64,000 bases of DNA from Capitulum mitella (GCA_030062745.1 CP099840.1:32057006-32121005); one strand, 5' to 3'. Counted from the first letter of the stretch, positions 35,501 through 46,690 are shown. Notes: generated by a model from the sequence alone, not told the origin. Translations and numbers: made by a program.

Positions 35501-38500
35501 TTAGCATATATTACATGCAAGCATTGTGGTGCGCGGTGTAAGGCAGTGTCCATGTCCTCAGGGTGCGAGGAAAGCGGATATCAAAAAGGCTTACAAGAAA
35601 TTGTCGTTGACTGAGCATCCCGACAAGGGCGGAGATGAAAAGAAGTTTGTCAAGATCAACAAAGGCAAGTTTTCGCCGAGTCCCACTTTTGCTTTCATCT
35701 CGTAGGTTCATAAAACCAAAGAAATGCTGTTTTTTCCTTTGTTTGAATGGAGCCAGAGGCGCTGCAGCACGTTCTATCATGATCAGGTGGCAGGCGAGAC
35801 TGGCGTGTTACCCGTCTGCCCGGTGCGTCCCGTTCTCAGCGTACCAGGCGCTGACGGACGACGTGGCGCGGCGCAACTGGGAACTGTACGGCAACCCGGA
35901 CGGCCCGGGAGTGATGAACTTCGGCATCGCGCTGCCCTCGTGGATCGTCCAGAAGGAGAACTCGGTCTGGGTGCTGGGCGTCTACACACTGGTGTTCATG
36001 ATCGCGCTGCCGACGGTCGTCGGCGTCTGGTGGTACAACTCCATCAAGTTCTCCGGCGACCAGGTGGGCGGCTGCGTTCGGCGACGACTGCGGCCAGTCC
36101 CCGGCCCGCGCTGCCGTGCGTGGTTGGAAAGCGGCGCAAGTCTGGACCGGGCCGCTGGTTCGGCGTCCTGAGTTTTTGTTCCTGTGGACCTTTGAGGGTC
36201 GCTGCGTTCGTGGATGGTCCAGCCATGTCTTGCTTCGTGGCATGTTGCATTAGTAAGCGCGTCTGCTGGCCTGTCGCAGTTGATTTGTGATGGTGATTTG
36301 AGCCGGGGACGAACTGGGCTCACCATCGCTGCTGCTGCGCCCCTTACGCCGCACTGTGTGCCGTGCTGCAGTGTCAGCGGGGTCGTCCTTGATCGCTCCC
36401 AAACGTCGGCCGGCAGGTCCTGCTGGACACGACGCAGCTCTACTTCTACTTCTTCCACAAGACGCCGCACATGATGCTGCGCCGGGTGCTGATGGTGCTG
36501 AGCGCCTCGCTGGAGTTCGAGCGCGGCCACAACTCGGAGGTGCAGATGCGGCCCAGCGACAACTTCGAGGTGCCGCTGCTGATCAAGCGGCTGCCCAATC
36601 TCAGCGAGAACAACAAGGAGCGGCCGCTGTGCTTCGAGTACTCGATGAAGGCGCGCTGCCTGCTGCACGCCCACCTCACCCGGCTGCCGCTGCCGCCGGC
36701 CACGCTGGAGATCGACAGGTGACCGTCCGCGGCCCGGCCAGCCGCGTGCCAGAGGCAGGATCGCGCCGGGGTCGAAACTACGTACTTGACATGGACTGTT
36801 GCTTTCTCGGGAACCCCCCCCCCCCCAGTCTGACGACAGCCCTGGTGCCGTCCGCAGGCAGTACGTGGTGCGCAAGTGCCCGTACCTGATCCAGGAGATG
36901 GTGACCTGCATCAGCCAGCTGGTGATGCTGGCGCACGCCGGGCGCATCTCGCGCCTGCCCAGCCTGGAGACGATCGACAACACCATGAAGCTGTGCCCGA
37001 TGATCGTGCAGGCGCTCTGGGAGTCCAAGTCGGTGCTTCTTCAGCTGCCGCACATTGACGAGACCATGCTGCGCCACTTCGTCGACAAGAAGGTGGGCCG
37101 GCGGGCGACGGCGCCACGCTCGGGCCTCGGCTCGCAACGGAGCCGTGCCGTGGGAATTATTTAGCCCACGATTTGCTGAAAGGGGAGCTTCTGCGCGTCT
37201 GATGCCATCCAGTCCTTTTTGTTGCCGCATAATTCCGTAATCAAACGGCTCAGCGTTGTCAAATTTGAAATGTTTCTCAGTACATCATTTCTTCATATTC
37301 GGTAAGATGCATTGGTGAGTGCATCATAGGTCAGGTCATAATTGCTTCATAAAGATGACGTTTTGTAGTTTTTGTACCCATGTCCTAGTTTTTACGTCGT
37401 TAAATATTTTTCTAGTGTTTTCAAGTTTTATGCGCCATATTTGACATACTGGAAAGTACCATGTGGTTGGCTTCATAATACCTCGCGACCTAGCTTGACT
37501 TTTGCTACCATTTTACTCGGATAGGCGTTTATGGACATCCCATACATACCCTTGCACATGCTTTGCCCTTAAGATGTCTGCAGTTTCCACATGCATGCAT
37601 ATGCACTTGTGTGTTTGTGGCGAATTTGTCGACAGTAATGGCAAAAACTGCCTCCTGCTTTGTCGTCGTCCCATGGTGGCCGTATATGCACGAGATGACT
37701 GCACAAATGGCGGCACGATCATCGGCGACCGTCTGTGCGGTCCTGGTCGCTGCGCCGTGACCCGTGTGCGCGGCTGAAGCCAGAACCACCAGCTTTGGGA
37801 CGGATAAGAGGGGAGGGGGACGCCGCCAAGTTGCACGGATATCGGAAAGGCTGCTGCCGACGCTTCCTGCCCGCGGCGGCCAGGCGCAGCGCGTCAGGCC
37901 GCACTTAAGTTTTGGGCTCGAAGTGTTCCTCATTCTGCAGCTATGTGTGGGTTGAAAACGTGTTGGTATGTCATTGTCAGAAACGTTTACTAGCATGTAA
38001 ACGTTTGTGACACTGAGTGTGTCACAAACGTGTGGAGTCATGGTTTACGCCACGGAACCGGGGGAGGGGAACGCAGCAGATGCGTATCATCATGGCCGAC
38101 ATGGGGCGGTGGCGCCGCAGTTATTTGAATAGCGTGGCCGACGTCAACAAATCATGGGAAACACGTGACCGTGCCAGCTTCACACCAGTCCACACCTCGG
38201 AAGTCATGGTCTGATCACGTGGCTGTGACGGTTTTCACCGAGCCGAGACCTCGCACGTGACCCTGTCTGATCGCATGACCTTGCCCGCACAGCGCAAGAT
38301 CAACGTGAAGACCCTGCAGCAGTTTGCCGAGCTGGACGCGCTGGACCGGCGCCACGTGCTGCGCAACCTCTCGGACGAGCAGGCCCAGAACGTGGAGACG
38401 GTGCTGCTGGCCATGCCGCACGTCACCATGGACGTGACGTCAGAGGGTGAGCAGGGGCTGGGCGGGCGGTCGGCCGGCTGCCCGGCGATCGCCGCTGTCG

Positions 38501-41500
38501 GTCGGTCACTGTGGCTTCCCGTGCCAGATATACCACGCTGCTGCCGACTGCTCGGTTTGGCATGGTTTTGCCGTGTGGTCTTTGATGTGTGTTTCGTTAA
38601 ACAGGTGTCCAGTTTTCAGGATTGCTGTTTGTCTTTAGATGTAGTTTTCAGTTGCATCGGCCGTTATGCTTTTATCATTTTTGTCGATGCCGTAAATTAA
38701 TGTGACGAGTGTCGGCGTTTCGAACCGTGCGGCAGAACGCGTACCTGGGGCGACAAAAGCTGGGGCGAGGCAAGCGTTGGCAGCATGGTGGGGGTCAGCG
38801 TGCCATTGACTGACATTTGGTATTTGACAGCCGTCTGTTAAATGTCAACAGAGTAAAACGTTTTCTGGCTGGCACCCGAAAGCTGTGGTGGTGCGGGCTG
38901 TGGGCATTGTACTGCCTTGTTTGCCATTGTTTCCACCTATTATCTTTCACACGCTTGTGTTCCTGAGAATATTTTGAATGTCGAAAGCGGACAGTATATT
39001 GACAATGTCCGGGTCAGATATACGTTTCTGCCATGCAATATCCATGGCTTTTAGCTCACAGTATGGCTGAGGTATCAGAAAATCTGCAATCCATCAAACG
39101 TTATGGATTCAGGGTTTGTGACCGTTTCTGTTTAACGCTGATTTATATTTTGTATGACGTGGTATCGAAGTTAACAGTGATGCATTCCGAATCATCTTCA
39201 AGTGTTGAACTGTTAATTCTGAACCAAGGGTTTTCCGAAGCATATCTGAAATTTCAGGAGCCTTCTGCTGCATAAACGTGATTTGACAGCTAATTGATAT
39301 GTTAAGGAACTAGTAGTTTGAGTTGGCGGCATATCTGTATTATGAATGCTGTGTTCGGAGTGAACCGTTTCTGAACAAGATCGCATCTGGGGCAATTCAT
39401 GGGCCTCCTGCGAATAATGACAACTTGGACGTCAACGTATTATCCAATTTCAGTGTTTTTTTATCATATACAGGGCTCTTCGTTTTGGTAAAACCGGATT
39501 GGTATGAGGAAGCGGCAGATATCACCAATACGACGACATCTTCACTACGAATGCGTATGGCGAAGGCTTTAGCTTTTTGCAAGGGAAAAAGCAAGTTAGC
39601 AAACAAACTCTCTCGGTTGTTTGCTGATGGTCCTTTGATGGCATTGGTCCTCTCGGCATGCCAGTGGAAAAGTAGGGTGTATTTTGTAGGGGCTTTATTT
39701 CAACTTAGGAATAGCGCTGACATCTCAAACCAGCTCAAACCACATCAGATCGTGGAAGCGCAAGACAACTCAGCTAGACAACACAGCGAAGGGGTTGCAA
39801 TCGCCACGGTAGCCTCTCACACGAATCGCCGCAGCCTCCCGCACGCCTTGCCGCAACCCCCACGCGAATCACCGTAAGCTGCCGCGCGAATGAGACGCGC
39901 AGGCGGGGACCGCTCTGCGCCCGCCGCCGCTGACCGGCCGCGGGCGCTCCGCAGTGCTGGATGACGAAAATTCGGGGGAGTTCACGGCGGGCGCCATCAC
40001 CACCGTGACGGTGCGGCTGACGCGCCGCAACCTGGCCGACGCCCACCAGCGCCAGAGGCCGGAGGCCGCCTCCGAGTCGCAGGAGGCCAACGCAGCAGCA
40101 GCAGCCGCAGCTGCCGGCGCCGGCGACGAGCAGAAGGGCGACCAGGTCTGGCAGGGACGGCGTGGCGCCGGCCGGGTCGGCTGCCGTCATGGGGAGGGGG
40201 GGAGGGAAGCGGTCCGTGTCGGTCGGCCGGGTCGGCTGCCGTCAAGGGGAGGGCGGCGGTCCGTGTCGGCCGGCCGGGTCGGCTGCCGTCATGGGGAGGG
40301 GACGGTCCGTGTCGGTCGGCCGGGTCGGCTGCCGTCATGGGGAGGGGGCGGTCCGTGTCGGTCGGCCGGGTCGGCTGCCGTCATGGGGAGGGCGGCGGTC
40401 CGTGTCGGCCGGCCGGGTCGGCTGCCGTGAAGGAGGGGGGGGGGGGCGGTCCGTGTCGGTCGGCCGGGTCGGCTGCCGCCGTGGGCGGTGGCGGACGGCG
40501 TTTTTGTGAACGATGGTGGTCCTGTCGTCAGTCTACGAAAAGGATACGGCCGGAAACATGAAATAATAAGAAATAATAACAAATGATAATGATATAACAA
40601 TGTTCATATCCGAGTTGCATTGTGTTTTGGAACAAGAAACTCTATGGCGTCATTGAATGGTGGTTTCCGTATAATGCTATGCTTTTCAGCACAGAAATGC
40701 GTGCTTGTGCGAGATGAAATATGCACGTGTTCGTGATTCTCAGACGTCGCTTGCATTGTTTTCAGAACAAGGACAAAACTCCAGTTTGGATGAAAAACAA
40801 AAAGAAGGCGAAAACGGGCAAGAAATCAACCAAAAAGCACACAAAAGCAAAGTCTCAAAAGCCAGATGACTCCCCGAAGCCATCTAGTGAGGTACATTTG
40901 GTTTTAGACATCCGACATACGTCCGTTATCCGGGCTAGATGTAAATGTGGCTTCCTTGTGAACGCAGCTTCCGCAAATCGTTTTTTTGTGTTTTTTTCAT
41001 TCAGACTCGTGTTTGGCTTTGCGTAAACCATATGTCAGTATGGTATGGGCAGTGTAGTGTGGGCACGTATGGTTACTTGTCACACGTCTTAAACTGGTAA
41101 TTAGGTGTTCATCGTTGTATATGGTGTTAAGTTTATCCTTAAGTTTTAAGGACCTTTATTTTAAGACAGACTATGTCTGTTTTACGCGTAACCAAAGTGG
41201 ACATTCCTAACGGTCGCCTTTGCTCAGGTTTCGGGCTCTGTGTGTGGCCATCACGTGATGGAAACACCACATTCCCTATGTTTCTATGTTTTCCAACGTC
41301 TGCTGCCACCACCAGTTCATCGGACCCCATGTGGCAAACCGTCCCTCCCAGTGGCCCTCATCCCCAGCTCATCTGACCCCGTTTGACCCTTCTGACCTGC
41401 CAGCGGCATCTGGTCTCTGCCCGTCTGACATTTCTGACCCACCTGATCCAGCAGCAGCAGCCCCATGTGGCGCCGTCTGACATTATTGTCCCGTCTAGCA

Positions 41501-43092
41501 GTGGCAGCTGCTGTGTCGTCCGTCATTTGTCAACCGCCTGGAGGCCGTCTGAGGTTGTTGTGCTGCGTGCTGTCGTCTGGGGTCGTTGTGCTTCATGTTG
41601 TTGTGGGAGATTGTGTTCCGTTGTGTTGTCTGAGCTTGTGCTCCGCATTCTTGTTTTCCAATCTTGTGCTATGCATTGTCTGAACTTTCCGTGTTCCGTA
41701 TTGCCTGAGCTCACTGTGCTCCGTGGTGTCTGAGAGCTGGCTGTGCTCTGTGTTGTCCGGGCTCGCTGCTCTTCGCGTTGGTATTGCCTGAGCTCTCTGT
41801 GCTTCTTGTCTGAGCTGGCTGTGCTTCGTGTTGTTTGAACTTGTTGTGCTCCGTATTGTCTGAGCTTGCTGTGCTCCGTATTGTCTGAGCTGACCGTGCT
41901 TCCTGCTGTGTGAGCTTGTGCCCTGTGTTGTCTGAGCTGACTGTGCTCCGTGTTGTCTGAGCTCGCTGTGCCCCATGTTGTCCGTGATCGTTGTGCTCCA
42001 CGTTGTTGTCTGAGTCGGCTGTGCTCCGTGTTGTCTGAGCCGGCTGTGCTCCTTGTTGTCTGAGCCGGCTGTGCTCCGTGTTGTCTGAGCCGGCTGTGCT
42101 CCACGTTGTTGTCTGAGCCGGCTGTGCTCCGTGTTGTCTGAGCCGGTTGTGTTGGGCAGCGCTCCGAGGGCCAGCCGTCGGCCAGCGAGGACGGCTCGGA
42201 CGACGACTCGGACCGCTCGGAGGCCGGCTCCGACAGCGACCAGGGCTCGGGGGCGGGCGGCCGGCCGGCGCGCACCGCCGACGAGCGCGAGACGGACGAC
42301 GAGGAGTGGGAGCGCTTCCAGAGCCGGATCAACAAGCGCGGCAAGGCGCTGGAGACCAGGTCGCGCGTCTCGCACCCCGTGCACTCGCCGCACTTCCCCG
42401 ACGAGAAGCAGGAGTACTGGTGGGTGTACGTCTGCGACCGCAAGAACAAGGGCCTGGTGACGGCGCCCTTCCAGGTGACGGACCTGGTGACGGAGGCAGA
42501 GGTGGAGCTCAAGTTCACGGCGCCGCGCAAGCCCGGCCTGTACACGTTCACCGTGATGCTGCGCTCGGACTCCTACCTCGGTTTCGATCAGTCCAAGGAT
42601 CTCAAGGTGAGAAGTGCCGCGGCCTGGGGCGGGTGGGATTTTAACTGTCGCACTAGGCCCGCGCATTGGGGTATTTGTTACGCTTCCGACACGTTTATAT
42701 GATATATGTGAAATATACGCCATGTAACACAGGCCCGCGGATGCGTCCAGGAAGATTTGATGTTGAACGAAGCTTTTCGACTCGTATGCCCCAATGTTTC
42801 CCGAAATTTGTGTACCACTGGTGACGGCCGTAGCGTCACCGGTGAATGGTATGGCTTAGTGGTATTTCATCCTACAGACCAGTTGACAGTGTCAAATACA
42901 TCGCTGCGTTCACTTGGCCGTGTTGACTGACGTTTTGCCTGCCGGCAGCTGGACGTGAAGCAGGCGTACGAAATTCCGGTGGAGCACCCGCAATGGGACA
43001 TAAGCGACGACGAGGAGAAGTCCGAGGACGAGAGCGACGTGGACGAGTTCGCCACCGACGACGAGCTGGACGAGTCGGAGCTGGAGGACTGA
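30216..43092 (+). CDS. SEC63: SEC63 translocon J-protein, complete, 12 exons, 758 aa
   Basis: Sec63 is an ER membrane J-protein. It works with the Sec61 channel, Sec62 and the Hsp70 BiP to drive post-translational import. Exons: 30216-30339, 34434-34545, 34964-35078, 35562-35664, 35840-36063, 36417-36718, 36858-37092, 38293-38446, 39955-40145, 40766-40891, 42160-42606, 42949-43092. All junctions keep frame; introns are GT-AG except intron 4, which is GC-AG. The protein starts MAGQKFEYDESG. Transmembrane helices lie at about 14-38, 81-96 and 194-216. The lumenal J domain (about 105-165) has HPD at 136-138. The Sec63/Brl region follows from about residue 227, interrupted by a Lys-rich (521-562) and an acidic Ser/Asp-rich stretch (563-620). 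HPVHSPHFPDEKQEYWW and LRSDSYLG sit near the end of Brl. The C-terminus is acidic, as needed for Sec62 binding in other species. Length matches animal Sec63 proteins. The exon 9 donor (GTCTGG) is weak. Confidence 0.97.
30708..30785 (+). ncRNA. tRNA-like SINE/pseudo-tRNA remnant
   Basis: Contains an A-box-like TAGCTTAGTTGG and, about 35 bases on, a B-box-like GTTTGAGTC, the spacing of a tRNA. The B box has lost its CpG (GTTCGA to GTTTGA), in keeping with the CpG-free tract it sits in. No good acceptor stem was found, so it is probably a tRNA-derived SINE head and not a working tRNA. Confidence 0.4.
33040..33350 (-). repeat. dispersed repeat, copy 2 (inverted relative to 5.1 kb)
   Basis: On the - strand this shows the same order as 5,095-5,345: two CACTGCAAAAATG cores about 160 bases apart, with AATAAATATGTATGTTAAT between them. 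It lies in SEC63 intron 1, downstream of the CpG-free tract. Confidence 0.55.
35665..35839 (+). other. SEC63 intron 4, GC-AG type
   Basis: The 5' splice site reads AAAG|GCAAGT and the 3' site TTCTCAG|CG. Using GC as donor keeps exon 4 (phase 1) in frame with exon 5 and restores the expected INK-A-YQALTDD junction after the J domain. Apart from GC the donor matches consensus well, typical of GC-AG introns. Confidence 0.85.
37981..38031. repeat. two overlapping perfect inverted repeats in SEC63 intron 7
   Basis: 37,981-37,990 pairs with 37,997-38,006 (10-bp arms, 6-nt loop). 38,001-38,013 pairs with 38,019-38,031 (13-bp arms, 5-nt loop). They share ACGTTT, so the two hairpins are mutually exclusive. 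Function unknown. Confidence 0.85.
40165..40490. repeat. GC-rich minisatellite in SEC63 intron 9, period about 46 bp
   Basis: About seven units containing GGCCGGGTCGGCTGCCGT, then CATGGGGAGGG and GCGGTCCGTGTCGG parts. It starts about 20 bases after the exon 9 donor. Several long Arg/Gly/Pro-rich ORFs on both strands come from it and are not genes. Confidence 0.95.
41530..42156. repeat. 24-bp minisatellite filling the end of SEC63 intron 10
   Basis: Units of the type CTGTGCTCCGTGTTGTCTGAG are repeated some 25 times, most regular after 41,700, and run directly into the exon 11 acceptor (CAG at 42,157-42,159). The last pyrimidine/TG-rich stretch before the splice site is itself repeat-derived. 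Because 24 is a multiple of three, long - strand Thr/Ser/Gln-rich ORFs run through it. These are artefacts. Confidence 0.92.
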
Positions 43093-44070
43093 GCCGCCGG
43101 GTGAACCCGGGCCGGCCGCCGAGCGTCTGAGAGCCGCCGCCGGACGAACAGCGGGGACGCGGACGTTGGGACTACTTCAAGAGGCGCTCGTCGGCTGGGG
43201 GGTCGTTATTCCGTGCAGCTGGCGCGCGGCGGCCGGCGTGGCCGAACGTGTCGTTAGTTTAACCCGCGAGACGCCGGAGCGCGGCCCTCGACCGTCCGCG
43301 AGACTGGCCGCCTCTCCGGACCCCCGGCCGACGCCGCACCCTGACACGACCTCAGGGTCGGCCCGGCGCCCCCCCCCCTGTTGGGGGGCGGTAGCGCACG
43401 TGTCGCCCGGCGCCGGTTTCTCTGTGCACAAAGGTCGCGCGCGGCCGTCGGTGTTCTCAGGCCGTTGGTCAGACGCTGTGTGCCCTGTCGGAGCTGCGCC
43501 GCGTCGCCGCGCGGTCTGCGTGACGCGCGGTGACGCCTATCCAGGTGGTACTACGGTCAGTGTTGTGACGGCTGACGTCCATCGGCGGAACGGAAATGGA
43601 TGATAGCAGCGCCGCTGTGTGGCGGAGAACGTGCACGAAACTGGTGGTGATGGTTATGTTTAGTTCGTTGTTCGCTCTATCTGTTTCGAAAACTTCTTCG
43701 CGCATTGTAAACTTCGGGGCATTTGTTAAGTATTTTATCAAATAGAAATCCGTAAGGAGCGTTGTTTGTCCTCGGCAGTGGATGAACCCGATCGGTGCTT
43801 TGGATTCTGAGAATGTTTTTCGACCCGTCGACGACACGGCCCGTATAACATCAGAATGCACGAGGATGTTGCAAGTCAAAATTTCAGGACTGCTCGTCGA
43901 GAGCTTTGCACTGTGTGCAGATGGCCAACATACGCCAGAACTACGAGCCGATTAAATTATTTCGTCATGCAACAGATCGTGCAGCAGTGGTCGTCGAGCA
44001 AAGCAGACGGCCGTGAGCAGGCACAAGGTGCTCCGGTCTTCCATATCGCGGTAAGAACGGAGCACTTTGC
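43093..44070 (+). other. SEC63 3' UTR and flank
   Basis: GC-rich sequence directly after the stop, then more AT-rich. ATTAAA at 43,951-43,956 is a candidate poly(A) signal. No further gene recognised. Confidence 0.35.
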
Positions 44071-44099
44071 GTTCTGTCAGCAGCACACGCTGCTTTTGT

Positions 44100-44725
44100 G
44101 ACTCAGTTCAATACGATGTGAACGCATTTCGGATGGAAAAGGACGGTAAAAATAGTAAAGGGAAAACGCAACAAAAATACAGTACGAGACAACGTACACA
44201 CGCAACACGACCTCGAGTGATAGCCGGGGCGAGCCAGAAACGTGACGTGGTCACTGCCTGCTTAGACTACTGCATTCATGTTCAGATTTCACTCAGGCGG
44301 TGTTAATGGCCCGCAGAATCGCATCAAATACGGTACGAAGCAGCAGGCAAAGGAAAAAAAGGAAAACGATCCATTCGGAGCACAGAAATATCTACCGTCG
44401 GTTGCGTGACCAAGCGTATATGCCGTTTATTTTGAACAAGGTCTGTCAATCATTCTTGGACGTGGTCTTCTGACGTTGAAACAATACGTGGCAGGTCCGG
44501 TGCGGAACATTCTTGAACTGCGTTATGTGACGTGAAACATCCCAAAGAGAACCATGTATGGGTTTCAGCCGGACGACGAAAAAAAGAAAAGAAGAAACGA
44601 AGAAAGAACAATGTACAGGAACCGAAAAGAATTTGGCATACATCTCTTCGGGCAATTTGACAAAGAGAACAAGGAGAAAAGAACATCTCTTGCGCTCAGA
44701 TGGGTGAGCGACGTGGATGACAACA
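44100..44725. repeat. segmental duplication block, copy 1 (partner 48.4-49.55 kb)
   Basis: 44,300-44,360 aligns with 48,505-48,575, and 44,515-44,725 with 49,350-49,552, in the same orientation and order. The partner is interrupted by a TTAA-flanked insertion (48,693-49,343) that this copy lacks, so this copy shows the pre-insertion arrangement. No coding function assigned. Confidence 0.75.
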
Positions 44726-44879
44726 TCAGTAACGGCAAGGTGGATGAAATGGGGTAGCAGCAGAAGCAGAGAGGGAAAATAAAAAACCTTGGGGAAGGAG
44801 CCATTGAGAGACCAAAGTAGAATGCCGAGGAGAGATGAAGACCATTGATTTAAAGGGCTAGTGTGTGATACCTTGCTGA

Positions 44880-45060
44880 TGTTCTTGACGGAAGAATATC
44901 GGTTTTGCTAAGCAGTGTGAGCTCAGGAGACCCCGCGCCTTCCGTTTTTCGCATCGGGTCCCTCCTCTCCTCGAGCCTCGGTCGTACGAGGACCCGCGGC
45001 TGGATCTGACCGCCACACTCGGTGGTGTTTTCACCGGCGTCTTCAGCAAGCTCTGCTTCG
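44880..45060 (+). repeat. duplicated blocks E/F, copy 1
   Basis: 44,880-44,960 resembles 46,720-46,830 and 50,480-50,600 (block E). 44,988-45,063 resembles 52,456-52,530 (block F). In block F, + strand differences fall often at third codon positions (GAT/GAC, GGT/GGC, GTT/GTC), hinting at a former exon reading EDPRLDLTATLGGV. I do not recognise the family with any confidence. Confidence 0.55.
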
Positions 45061-45089
45061 GCCAGCGGCGGCTCGGTCGGCAGATGGTC

Positions 45090-45212
45090 GACCACAGACA
45101 TCAAGCGGACTGTGCCGCTGTCTTTTTGACAGGCGACCTCTTGGGTCGGGGGTGGAATGCGCGACATCCCGTCAGCATTCCCATGTGCCAGACCTGGGCG
45201 GTGCTGCACCGT
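45090..45212 (-). mobile_element. gypsy-type retrotransposon RNase H fragment
   Basis: On the - strand this reads FTVQHRPGLAHGNADGMSR, the signature at the end of the RNase H domain of Ty3/gypsy polyproteins (HRPG-x2-HGNAD-x2-SR). Only this scrap is present, with no reverse transcriptase, integrase or LTR recognised nearby. It abuts, or slightly overlaps, the start of the integrin-like fragment on the + strand. Confidence 0.75.
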
Positions 45213-46060
45213 GAATTTGTTCAAGTGTCTGCTCAGCACCAACAGAATCGACTGCGTCCAGGTGGTGACCGACGGCCTCAGGGGAGCAGATGACACCTCA
45301 CTTTCGCCTCCGAGCGAGAAGGAGCTCAAGGAGGGTCAATGGATGGCAGTGACTGTCAGAAGCCAGGTACCCGGCAAGAACGTGCTGATGTTCGCGCACC
45401 GGCACATCGAGCGGGACGTTGCCAACGACTACCACTGGGGCCACGGCCTCTGCTACACCCTGCATCAGGATCTCAAGTTCAATGAGGCCTGGGTGTCGTG
45501 CCACAACCTTGGCACTAGCAGGGCGCACGAGCAATACGGCTACTGCCAGTTGGGTACGTCAGGCCTGCTGACGGACGACGATGATCTTTTGGTTGGCCTC
45601 CCCGGTCCGTGCATCTGGCGAGGCGCTGTGTTCGCCGTCAACGTGTCGGACAACTTTCTGCGTCGCGACAAGACCCAGTGCTTCGGCCCCGTCACGGAAA
45701 GGACTTTTCCTGTCGACAAGTACAGCTACCTAGGCATGGCCAGCCCAGGGCAGGTTTTTTCCTGGTGCCAATGCAGACTCTCTGGTTGGAGGAGCGCCCA
45801 GGTCCAAAGGCACCGGACACGTCGTCTTCTTTTCAAAGGAGCATGTGGTGCAGAAGGCGCTGAAATACGGCCGCATCCTCGACGGAGAGACGCTCGCTTC
45901 TCAATTTCACTACGAAACCTGCGTGCCAGACTTTAACTCTAATGGGATGACGGATTTGGTGGTGGGTGCGCCCTTGCACTCGGCCGACACGACTGGTGGC
46001 GCCATCTGTATCTACAAGACTCGTCGTTCGCGGCTTTCGACCGAGACGAAAGCCCGTGGG
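45205..46060 (+). pseudogene. integrin alpha beta-propeller fragment, copy 1, frameshifted
   Basis: Integrin alpha subunits form the ligand-binding beta-propeller of alpha-beta adhesion receptors. This piece reads in order FKCLLSTNRIDC, EGQWMAVTVRSQ, HEQYGYCQLGTSG, LVGLPGPCIWRGAVF and VDKYSYLGMA, a typical order for PS1/alpha3/alpha6-like (laminin-binding) subunits. Near 45,740 a 2-base loss relative to copy 2 shifts the frame. The second frame continues through a calcium-loop-like DFNSNGMTDLVVGAP to about 46,054. It then breaks into a 45-bp sequence also found next to copy 2. No signal peptide, legs, membrane helix or tail were found. Probably a pseudogene; an assembly or sequencing error at the frameshift is the alternative. 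Confidence 0.8.
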
Positions 46061-46065
46061 ATATC

Positions 46066-46110
46066 CTTATGCTTGCACGAGTATTTACTCATACACCCTT
46101 ATAACGTTTC
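46066..46110 (+). repeat. 45-bp identical repeat, copy 1 (3' side of integrin copy 1)
   Basis: The 45 bases starting CTTATGCTTGCACGAG are identical to 49,555-49,599. Here they follow the integrin-like fragment; at the other site they precede it. They mark a recent rearrangement junction. Confidence 0.9.
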
Positions 46111-46690
46111 AAATTCTATCTTAAAAACGTTATTTTCGACAGCCACGTTTTCGTTTACTCTCAACACGGCCAAAAAATAGCCTGAGACGCCTCCCAAAAA
46201 CGTTGCCTGCATATACCCCTGAACAAAAACGAATTACGAAATTTAGTTACAGTGCGTAGAATATTGCGTAGAATATATTGCAAAAGCGACCAAGTTTCCG
46301 AAAGCAGAGTCAAAAACTTTGGAATTAGTAAGAAAAAACCCAAGTGGGCAGATGCAGACCATTCCGCAGGGAATAGGGTTAATTCCGAATGACTCGTAAC
46401 GCGAAAAAGGGATGGGTTTGTGGATGTCACGTAATGTCGCGTAACACTTGCATAGGTAAAACGCAATATTTAGTTTTCGTATAACTGAGGAATGGCAGAA
46501 GATTCTCCTAAGCATGGTAATTTCAGCACCAAAGCCAGACACGGATCGAAGACTTTTGGTTATGGCTGGAGATTTCCGAAAATTGTTTGGGGCGGGTATG
46601 AATAGGATTTCAGATGTTGTCATTGCCATTGGCCTAATGTCCATCACTGAAAATTGCGGGTCTAGACTCTGCCGTCCCCCCCCCTCCCGG
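46111..46690. other. no feature identified
   Basis: AT-rich sequence with short ORFs only. It ends in a C tract at 46,676-46,687. Confidence 0.3.

Noticed and set aside
35982-37028. - strand 348-aa ORF
   Set aside because: Antisense shadow of SEC63 exons 5-7 in very GC-rich DNA.
39323-39877. 184-codon open frame in SEC63 intron 8
   Set aside because: No ATG near its start, no splice sites linking it to SEC63, no recognisable motif. Treated as chance.
39997-40600. Arg/Pro/Gly-rich ORFs on both strands
   Set aside because: Products of the 46-bp minisatellite in SEC63 intron 9.
41523-42723. - strand ORFs of 342 and 376 aa rich in Thr/Ser/Gln
   Set aside because: They run through a 24-bp tandem repeat, whose period is a multiple of three, and antisense to SEC63 exon 11. 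Openness is explained by the repeat and GC content.
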